Part shown: positions 33,101 to 38,871 of the stretch, piece after piece
Numbering within the stretch: the first letter of the stretch is position 1
Layout: the number at the start of each line of letters is the position of its first letter
Assembly (NCBI RefSeq): GCF_013304735.1
Contig: NZ_JAAITI010000033.1
Location: forward strand, 1-38,871
Direction of reading: 5' to 3'
Length of the DNA: 38,871 nt
Origin: Blautia luti
GTDB lineage: Bacteria > Bacillota > Clostridia > Lachnospirales > Lachnospiraceae
Made by a program: the position numbers and the translations under genes
Notes under the pieces: model-generated
What the model was told of the DNA's origin: nothing
Seen by the model: only the letters and a program-made list of their open reading frames with translations
Database searches by the model: none

Positions 33101-33991
33101 TTATTGTCTCATATTTCGATACTCCGTAGGTGAAATCCCATAGCAGCTTTTGAATACCTTCGAAAACTGAAACGGATTTGTATATCCCACATCTGATGAG
33201 ATATCTGATATGGAATATTCTGTGGTTGCCAGCAGGAGCTTTGCCTGATTCATCCTCACTTTACGAAGATATTCCCGTGGTGACTGGTCGTATTCCCGGC
33301 GGAACAGTGTGCTGAGATAGTTTGGATGTACATGGAGGATTCCTGCCACATCCTGGATCCGGATATCCCTGCTGTACATGCGGTCCATATAGTTTTTTGC
33401 ATCTTTTGCCAGATTTTTTTCTTCTTTTGTCAGCTTTTTTATATCACCCTGTGTTTCCAGCAGCCTGGCAAAAAGATGCAGCATTCTGCTGTTTGCTTCC
33501 AGAGATGCGGAAAAATTCCGTATGGAGAAAAACTGCTCTCCCGGAAAATCTTCTTCCTGATAAATGGCCACATCCTGAAGTCTTTTATCCATCACTGACA
33601 AAATCGACAGGATTTCTTTTTCCAGTTCTTTAGCCGGAAGCGCCAGGTCCAGGATCTCATTTTTTCCAAATAAAAGATCGATAAATTTATTTCCATTGTC
33701 TGCATAAAATCCGATCCAGGCATATTTCCAGGGGTTCTGCAGGGAAGCTATGTATTTTCCTTCTATTCCTGCAGGTATAAAAAATGCCTGTCCGGCATGT
33801 ACATTCAGCATTCTGCCTGAGATCTTTAAACTCCCTTCCCCATGCAGTACAAAATGCAGCAGATGATAAGGCCTGGCCTGAAACTGCCACATATGTCCTT
33901 TTTCACATTCCTGGATACCGCAGTGGTTCATCTGCATAACCGACAATTCCCGCTTTGCCCGATCCAGAAAAATATCTTTACTTCCAAGCAT
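33101..33991 (-). CDS. AraC-family regulator with cupin domain
   Basis: A 296-aa protein. The N-terminal cupin (about 20-105) has HMWQFQARPYHLLHFVLHGEG, GRMLNVHAGQAFFIPAG and YAWIGFY. The C-terminal 100 residues hold two helix-turn-helix motifs (IRIQDVAGILHVHPNYLSTLFRREYDQSPREYL and YSISDISSDVGYTNPFQFSKVFKSCYGISPTEYR). Start at ATG 33991, with GGAGGTGA upstream; upstream codons in frame run through a nine-G tract. It follows the ABC-2 exporter genes by 30 bp and is likely their regulator. Confidence 0.9.
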   Translation of the reverse strand: MLGSKDIFLDRAKRELSVMQMNHCGIQECEKGHMWQFQARPYHLLHFVLHGEGSLKISGRMLNVHAGQAFFIPAGIEGKYIASLQNPWKYAWIGFYADNGNKFIDLLFGKNEILDLALPAKELEKEILSILSVMDKRLQDVAIYQEEDFPGEQFFSIRNFSASLEANSRMLHLFARLLETQGDIKKLTKEEKNLAKDAKNYMDRMYSRDIRIQDVAGILHVHPNYLSTLFRREYDQSPREYLRKVRMNQAKLLLATTEYSISDISSDVGYTNPFQFSKVFKSCYGISPTEYRNMRQ

Positions 33992-34001
33992 GGACTCACC
34001 T

Positions 34002-34010
34002 CCCCCCCCC
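34002..34010 (-). repeat. Nine-base G homopolymer in the leader of the AraC gene
   Basis: Nine consecutive C on the plus strand (G on minus) lie between the permease stop (34022) and the AraC SD. It is the longest G/C run I noticed in the window and prone to slippage. Length change would alter the spacing between the stop codon and SD but not a reading frame. Confidence 0.6.
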
Positions 34011-34021
34011 ATAAACGATCT

Positions 34022-34822
34022 TTAATTCCCGGCACTTTCATATTTTCCCAGTCCACGTTTCAGGCACACTGCCGATAACCACAGCATCCCTATGCAAACA
34101 GGAAACAGCAACAGATATCCTGGCAGCATGTCTCTTTTTCCTAACAGAAAGCCCGCCGGATAATAGCTGATATATGCGTAAGGTATGATATATCCAAAGA
34201 TTCCTTTCAGTAATCCCGGGTATATGATAAGTGGATATTTCGCCATCTCTCCTACAGAAAGGACCAGATAATTTAACGAATTTTTCGGTCCCTGCATCCA
34301 GAAGGACATACAGCTTGCCATCCAGATCATGCAAAAACGGATCATAGATGCTGTAAGCAGAGATGCCACAAAATACAGGATTTTTATGATCGTCCAGTTT
34401 ATTTTACAGTTTTTTATTCCAACTGACAATATTCCCAGTGCTATGATCATTTTATTTAATCCGTCAAAATCAATCCTGGAAGCTACCATCTGCATTCCTG
34501 CCGGAAGCGGTCTTACGAGAAACCGGTCGATTTCTGATTTATTTACCATCTGTGCAATTTTCCAGGAACCCTGAAAGAAAAAATTTACCCAACCTTCTGA
34601 AAATAACAGATATCCATATAACAATAAAATTTCCCATACAGACCAGCCGCCAACTGTGGGAATATTTGTATAGATAATTCCAATAACAGCCAGATTTGAT
34701 ACCTGGGACAGCAATGTAAAAAATGTCATCATCAGAAAATCCGCTCGATAATACATTAGGGATTTTATATTCATTTCCTGCATCTTCCGGTATATTTTGA
34801 AATATTTCCTGTATCTGCCCAT
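34022..34822 (-). CDS. ABC-2 type permease (DUF990-like), subunit 2
   Basis: A 266-aa membrane protein with about six hydrophobic segments. The amphipathic start MGRYRKYFKIYRKMQEMNIKSLMYYRADF and the loop WKIAQMVNKSEIDRFLVRPLP are the pattern of DUF990 ABC-2 exporters, where the second part couples to the ATPase. I start at ATG 34822, two bases after the stop of the first permease and behind GGAGG inside it; the 41 upstream open codons overlap that gene in another frame. Exported substrate unknown. Confidence 0.82.
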   Translation of the reverse strand: MGRYRKYFKIYRKMQEMNIKSLMYYRADFLMMTFFTLLSQVSNLAVIGIIYTNIPTVGGWSVWEILLLYGYLLFSEGWVNFFFQGSWKIAQMVNKSEIDRFLVRPLPAGMQMVASRIDFDGLNKMIIALGILSVGIKNCKINWTIIKILYFVASLLTASMIRFCMIWMASCMSFWMQGPKNSLNYLVLSVGEMAKYPLIIYPGLLKGIFGYIIPYAYISYYPAGFLLGKRDMLPGYLLLFPVCIGMLWLSAVCLKRGLGKYESAGN

Positions 34823-34824
34823 CT

Positions 34825-35613
34825 TTAACCTCCATATAATGCGATAACGGAAGAGGCTTTTTTCCATAAGATGCTTCCGAATGCAAATAATATTACATTC
34901 CACACGCTCTGGAACAAAAGTGCTTCCCAGCATTTCTGCCAGCAAAATATTCCATCAAATATGCTGCATGGAATATATACGATCCCGGAAAAAGGCATAA
35001 CCGTAACAATTTTCTGCAAAAATCCAGGAAACAATGCCAGCGGAACCAAAGCTCCTGAACAGAAATTTGTCAGAACTTCTCTCCCTTTTACAACACCATA
35101 CGCATTATCTGTATAAAAACAGAACATGGAAAATATATACTGGATGTTAAATTTGATTCCCATTCCCAAAAGTATGGAGAAAAGCAGAAGGAGAACTCGC
35201 CACACCTCTATATTCTGCATTCCGTTACACATTACCAGAAAAGTACCGCACCATAAAAATGTGATCAAAAATTCCATTCCTGCTGTTCCCACAGCTTTAA
35301 AGAAAGTCAAACTTCGGTAACTCAGCGGTTTTAACAGATCTGTGATTATATTTCCACTGATAATACTGTTGGCCGTCTGCATTTCAAATCCAAAAGAAAA
35401 TGTACTGTTACATAAAAAAGAAACAATTACATACTTTTTCATGATTTCCCATGTATATCCATTAATCTCCGTATGATATAAAAAAATACTTTTCCATACA
35501 TAGTAAAAAACTACAACCTGAACAAAATTTGCCAGCAATCCTGTCAGAAAGTTTTCTTTATAAGCAATTCCTTCCAGAAATCCGCCTTTTATCAGTGCCA
35601 GATATTTTCTCAT
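34825..35613 (-). CDS. ABC-2 type permease, subunit 1
   Basis: A 262-aa membrane protein with six hydrophobic segments, starting MRKYLALIKGGFLEGIAYKENFLTGLLANF and with the coupling-loop pattern GNIITDLLKPLSYRSLTFFK (about residues 87-106). It is the N-terminal partner of a two-permease DUF990-type exporter. It ends in LYGG and TAA, whose bases also provide the SD for subunit 2. The ATPase gene ends 33 bp upstream. Confidence 0.83.
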   Translation of the reverse strand: MRKYLALIKGGFLEGIAYKENFLTGLLANFVQVVVFYYVWKSIFLYHTEINGYTWEIMKKYVIVSFLCNSTFSFGFEMQTANSIISGNIITDLLKPLSYRSLTFFKAVGTAGMEFLITFLWCGTFLVMCNGMQNIEVWRVLLLLFSILLGMGIKFNIQYIFSMFCFYTDNAYGVVKGREVLTNFCSGALVPLALFPGFLQKIVTVMPFSGIVYIPCSIFDGIFCWQKCWEALLFQSVWNVILFAFGSILWKKASSVIALYGG

Positions 35614-35646
35614 ATTTGCTCTCCTCAGAAAAACAAAATCAGACGG

Positions 35647-36459
35647 TTACTTCTTCGTATTTCCATTGAACAGTTCAATAATAATTTCTTCCAATGTTTC
35701 TGCTTCCGGATAATTATCAAAAATTTTTGTTATTTCATCATCAAATAAAATTTCTCCTTTTTCCAGAATGATAAGTCTCCGGCACAACCATTCCATATCT
35801 TTCAGATCATGGCTCGTCAGCAAAATCGTGGTCTTTTTTTCTTTATTTATGTATTGTAAAAACTGATATACTTTCTGTTTGACTGCCACATCCAGCCCTA
35901 TTGTTGGTTCATCCAGAAATAAAACCGGCGGATCATGTAAAAGAGCTGCTGCTATATCTGCCCTTACTCGCTGTCCGAGAGACAGCTTTCTTGCCGGCTG
36001 GTCTATAAATTCTTCCAGTTCCAGAATTTTCTTAAACAGATTCAGATTTTCTTCATAAACATTGTCCGGGATTTCATAAATACTATGCAGCAGTTCAAAA
36101 GAATCTTTTACCGGAATATCCCACCACAGTTGTGTCTTCTGACCAAACACAACGCCTATCTTCCCGGCATTTATGAGCCGTTCCCTGAATGGATCATTTC
36201 CCATAACGGAAATCTTTCCCTCTGTCGGTTTCATGATCCCTGTAAGCATTTTAATAGTCGTTGATTTTCCTGCCCCGTTTGCCCCCAGGAAAGCTACGCA
36301 TTCACCCTGCTGTATTGAAAAAGAAATTCCTTTTACGGCTTCCTTCTCTTTATATTGAGGATGGAATAAGTATTTCACCATTCCGGCAAAGCCTTCCTGT
36401 CGCTGTGAGATCTTATATTTTTTGTACAGATTTTTAACCGCTATGCTCTCCATAGGCAT
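35647..36459 (-). CDS. ABC transporter ATP-binding protein of the exporter
   Basis: A 270-aa ATPase with Walker A GANGAGKS (59-66), signature LSLGQR (159-164), Walker B LFLDEPTIGLD (180-190) and switch TSHDL (about 216-220). The Q-loop region VVFGQKTQLWWD and the insertion KYLFHPQYKEKEAVKG are typical of the ATPase that pairs with DUF990 permeases (DrrA/ABC-2 class). The first codons offer two ATGs (36459, 36453) with a weak GAAAGAAG SD. First gene of ATPase-permease-permease-AraC. Confidence 0.9.
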   Translation of the reverse strand: MPMESIAVKNLYKKYKISQRQEGFAGMVKYLFHPQYKEKEAVKGISFSIQQGECVAFLGANGAGKSTTIKMLTGIMKPTEGKISVMGNDPFRERLINAGKIGVVFGQKTQLWWDIPVKDSFELLHSIYEIPDNVYEENLNLFKKILELEEFIDQPARKLSLGQRVRADIAAALLHDPPVLFLDEPTIGLDVAVKQKVYQFLQYINKEKKTTILLTSHDLKDMEWLCRRLIILEKGEILFDDEITKIFDNYPEAETLEEIIIELFNGNTKK

Positions 36460-36525
36460 TCTTCTTTCTCTGTATTTTGCTCTGTTTCTGCATGACTGGT
36501 TACTGTCTATACAATAGCATCGTAT

Positions 36526-36553
36526 ATTTTATCCGTACATGTTCGTTGTATAA
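36526..36553 (-). promoter_or_regulatory. Candidate promoter of the ABC-2 exporter operon
   Basis: TTATAC (36553-36548), 16-base spacer with an ACATGT palindrome, TAAAAT (36531-36526) on the minus strand, about 67 bases before the start codon. Moderate match only. Confidence 0.35.
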
Positions 36554-36586
36554 ATCTTTATGTTTATAATATAATTTTTGCATCAT

Positions 36587-36627
36587 AAAAAATCCCCTGA
36601 ACGCGGATAGATTTCCGTATCCAGGGG
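36587..36627 (-). terminator. Terminator of the AAA-ATPase gene
   Basis: Minus RNA CCCCTG (36627-36622) pairs with CAGGGG (36599-36594), with an inner GGA/TCC pair, followed by A and six T. It lies 26 bases behind the stop codon of the AAA/PD-(D/E)XK gene. Confidence 0.72.
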
Positions 36628-36652
36628 AGGCTTTTTCCCATTTGTGTATATT

Positions 36653-38242
36653 TTATTCTTTATGATACCGCTCAATTATACAGGTATGCTGCTTTGTTTT
36701 TCTATCGTAATTGATTCCTGCAAGCAGGAGATTTCCATGATAGTCTTTCAGGGCATCTACATATTGCTTTTCTTTAATTTGTGATATGGCTCCATAAGCA
36801 TCTTTGTCCCATTTCAGTTCAATGACTGCTGCCGGTTTGTCTGCGTATAACTTTCTTGGGATAAAGCAGATGTCTGCAAATCCTTTTCCTGTTGGCAGTT
36901 CCCGGATAATCGTATAATACTCTCTGGCAAAATAAAACGCCAGATTGATGGTACAGCTTAAAGAATTCTCGTCATTATACTGAAGAACCGAAATTTCTCT
37001 GTGAGCCTGATTGATTCCCCTCGCCACCGCTTCTCCATCCAGATTCCACAATGCTTCCAGAAGTTTTCTGGATGTCTCAACGGACTGTATCACTTCTTTC
37101 CAGTCCATTGTGCTGATGGCATTTATATATTCCTGGGATACCTCTTTATTTGGAATCGTCACCGTCTTATCCGGCCAGTGATAACTTAAGTACCCCAGAT
37201 GCACCAGAAGTGTCAATACATCATCCTTTCCCTGAAACGTTGTCATATCGTTGGAAAAAGTTCCTGTATTGATCTGAACCTTATCGCCTGCCAACATTCT
37301 TATCACTGCATCTTTCAGGCCATCATAATTCATACGGATATAAACTTTCAGGGCTTCATAGGTTTCTGTCTGATTCCAGTAATTGTCAAAAATTCCACTT
37401 AACATGGCATCCACCACAGATTTCGGGCTGTACATGGAATACGTCTTCTTTCTTCCATCCTCTATGGCTACCAGCTCATAGCCATCATACCATGCCTGTG
37501 CCTCCTGAAAATTCCGTTTATACTGACTGCAGAGGTCTTTTACCTCATCTTCCGTAAATCCGAAAAACTCAGCCATTTCTCTTGGATTGATCATGGAATA
37601 TTCCGTAAACATATTTAATGCAGAATGTGAACCATATTTTTTCACCGGGAGGATTCCGGTCATATAGGCTAATGCCACATATTCCTGATCCTTCAGCCAT
37701 ACACGCAGAAAATCCAGATATTTTTTCTGTGCTTCCATATTCTGTTTAAATTCACGGAATATACAATCCCATTCATCGATCAGGATCACGAAAGGATGTC
37801 TGGTATATGCAAAAACATCCTGCATGGCAAAGACCAGATAATCACTGTCAATATAATCCGGATACTGTATCTTCAGCTCCCTGAGAATACGTTTCTGAAG
37901 AAGCTTCAGCATCTCGTCCATGTCCGGTGCAGCACTTAAAAATTCCTGCATGTTGATCCGGATCACATCATACTGGTTCAGATTTTCCCGGAAGCTTTTA
38001 TCTGTATGGATCCTGAGATCAGAAAACAGTTCTGTACTATCTTCACCTCGGCCATAGTATGCAGCCAACATATTAGCAGCCATGGATTTTCCGAAACGTC
38101 GCGGTCTGCTCACGCAGACAAAACGCTGCTCTGTTCCCAGTACTTCATTTGTTTTTGCGATCAACCCGCTTTTATCCACATAAATTTTTGACCGCAGACA
38201 GGCTTTAAACATTCCACCGCCCGGATTCAGATAACTTCCCAT
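36653..38242 (-). CDS. AAA-ATPase-like / PD-(D/E)XK nuclease-like protein (PF09820-PF08011)
   Basis: A 529-aa protein. Residues 1-230: the AAA-like domain starts MGSYLNPGG, IYVDKSGLI, with phosphate loop SRPRRFGKSM (about 38-47) and an acidic Walker B in FVILIDEWD. C-terminal about 100 residues: a DUF1703/PD-(D/E)XK fold with GKGFADICFIPRK and AAVIELKWDKDAYGAISQIKEKQY, in which Asp and E-x-K form the nuclease-like site. This family occurs in many copies in gut Firmicutes and Bacteroidetes; its role is not established. The start is ATG 38242 (SD GAGGGAGAG), not the upstream open frame that enters the IS right end. Confidence 0.85.
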   Translation of the reverse strand: MGSYLNPGGGMFKACLRSKIYVDKSGLIAKTNEVLGTEQRFVCVSRPRRFGKSMAANMLAAYYGRGEDSTELFSDLRIHTDKSFRENLNQYDVIRINMQEFLSAAPDMDEMLKLLQKRILRELKIQYPDYIDSDYLVFAMQDVFAYTRHPFVILIDEWDCIFREFKQNMEAQKKYLDFLRVWLKDQEYVALAYMTGILPVKKYGSHSALNMFTEYSMINPREMAEFFGFTEDEVKDLCSQYKRNFQEAQAWYDGYELVAIEDGRKKTYSMYSPKSVVDAMLSGIFDNYWNQTETYEALKVYIRMNYDGLKDAVIRMLAGDKVQINTGTFSNDMTTFQGKDDVLTLLVHLGYLSYHWPDKTVTIPNKEVSQEYINAISTMDWKEVIQSVETSRKLLEALWNLDGEAVARGINQAHREISVLQYNDENSLSCTINLAFYFAREYYTIIRELPTGKGFADICFIPRKLYADKPAAVIELKWDKDAYGAISQIKEKQYVDALKDYHGNLLLAGINYDRKTKQHTCIIERYHKE

Positions 38243-38385
38243 TCGGTTTCTCTCCCTCTTATCAAAAATGGCCTCACAGTATCCGTTTCTTTCTGAAACT
38301 ATGATACCATGAAACCATTTTTCTGTAAATCCAGCTGATTCCCTCTCAGTTCTTCTTCCACCCCTCAAAGGCCTTGATCTCCCCA

Positions 38386-38516
38386 GTGACATCCTCCCCC
38401 ACCTATAGAGGTGGGGGCTTCCCATCCTCGGCAAGTTTGGTTCTCGTTCGATAGCACTACTGTGTTAAGCATAAGCGAGCTATCCCCGTGTGTCCCACGG
38501 TTGTGTTATGTTAATG
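38386..38516 (-). ncRNA. IS605-family right end and probable omega-RNA scaffold
   Basis: Downstream of tnpB on the minus strand is the conserved order GAACCAAACTTGCCGAGGAT, then hairpin CCCCCACC-TCTATA-GGTGGGGG (38417-38396) and AGGATGTCAC. In IS605-type elements this is both the transposon right end and the 3' part of the omega-RNA that guides TnpB, with the flanking DNA as guide. If cleavage is after TCAC the guide is 38385 downward. The boundary is inferred. Confidence 0.7.
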
Positions 38517-38871
38517 TCATGCAATTACCAAACGCATTCCCTCATTTCTGATATTTATCGCCGCATTTACATCTCTATCATGATGAGTTCCACATTGCGG
38601 GCAATCCCACTCTCTCAGGGCAAGATTTTTCGTTTTTGCATTTTTGTAACCACAAACACAACAGGTCTGACTGCTTGCAAAAAATCTATCCACCTTCACA
38701 AGCTTCTTACCCTGTTCCTCCAGTTTGTATTTCAAAAATGTTGTGAACATTCCCCAGCCATTATCTGAAACAGATTTTCCAAAATTCAGCGATCGTGACA
38801 TTGCTTTCATATCCAGATCTTCTATACATACACAATCATAAGCATTGGCTATCTGCCTTGACTGCTTATGC
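38517..38871 (-). CDS. tnpB: TnpB RNA-guided nuclease of IS605 family, C-terminal part
   Basis: The frame is open from the window edge: NAYDCVCIEDLDMKAMSRSL carries the RuvC-II Glu (IEDL), followed by LNFGKSVSDNGWGMFTTFL. A zinc finger CCVCGYKN...CPQCG comes next, and the RuvC-III Asp lies in HDRDVNAAINI. All these match active TnpB proteins, the RNA-guided ancestors of Cas12. About 118 codons are visible; the start is beyond 38871. The stop TGA is at 38519-38517. Its guide RNA scaffold probably overlaps the 3' end. Confidence 0.9.
   Translation of the reverse strand, partial: HKQSRQIANAYDCVCIEDLDMKAMSRSLNFGKSVSDNGWGMFTTFLKYKLEEQGKKLVKVDRFFASSQTCCVCGYKNAKTKNLALREWDCPQCGTHHDRDVNAAINIRNEGMRLVIA

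Larger units (their letters stand above)
38386..38871 (-). mobile_element. IS200/IS605-family element, right part, cut by window edge
   Basis: Holds the tnpB 3' part and the right-end hairpin. The insertion lies 144 bp upstream of the AAA-ATPase start codon. The left end and any tnpA are outside the window. The element at the left window edge runs the other way out of the window, so these are two separate ends. Confidence 0.78.

Noticed and set aside
38243..38434. N-terminal extension of the AAA-ATPase gene
   Set aside because: It crosses the IS605 right end; the family starts at MGSYLNPGG (38242) with an SD.

Overview
This is chromosomal DNA from a low-to-moderate GC Firmicute, most likely a gut Lachnospiraceae (Blautia/Dorea/Mediterraneibacter-like). 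That assignment is an inference from gene content (formate-THF ligase behind a ZTP riboswitch, BioB/BioY, many MATE pumps, a CD1871A-type CXXC miniprotein, a PF09820/PF08011 AAA protein, IS200/IS605 elements) and from Gram-positive promoters and SD sequences; no rRNA or marker search was possible. Most genes lie on the minus strand.

Left edge to 8.7 kb: the first 51 bases (minus) are the start of an IS200/IS605 tnpA whose left end abuts the stop codon of an FGGY sugar kinase (166-1500). A cytidylate-kinase-like protein and a MATE pump follow. The 680-bp gap 3599-4280 holds three copies of a structured hairpin, a good promoter, a strong intrinsic terminator and the decayed 3' end of a degV gene. 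Next is a potassium module in the order ktrB-ktrA-kinase-regulator on the minus strand: Ktr-type K+ uptake plus a KdpDE-like two-component pair whose kinase lacks the usual KdpD/USP N-terminus.

8.9-13.6 kb: biotin synthase with a BirA-type operator over its promoter, BioY, a PF06541 membrane protein, and a marR-MATE operon with a 14-bp inverted-repeat operator.

13.7-20.9 kb: a beta-glucoside utilisation operon (PTS IIBCA, a GH106-like hydrolase, a GH1 6-phospho-beta-glucosidase) with a divergent AraC regulator and a candidate cre site. 20.9-26.1 kb: a class III aminotransferase with its own promoter, a 17-bp palindrome and a terminator inside the leader; a PucR regulator; an MGMT-type alkyltransferase; and a YolD/Y-family polymerase pair with a possible LexA box.

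26.2-32.5 kb: fhs under a ZTP riboswitch with terminator; then a redox module of a NapH-like polyferredoxin membrane protein, a 50-aa CXXC miniprotein and a secreted TlpA-like thioredoxin, divergent from an OmpR/histidine-kinase pair. 32.5-38.9 kb: a P-loop kinase, an AraC regulator, a three-gene ABC-2 exporter, an AAA/PD-(D/E)XK protein, and at the right edge the 3' part of tnpB with its right-end hairpin and probable omega-RNA region.

The most unusual material is the tandem hairpin leader of the first MATE gene and its third copy at the kdpE-like stop codon. Base changes among the copies keep the stems only if the RNA is read from the minus strand, as expected for a real structured RNA. I could not match it to a named family.
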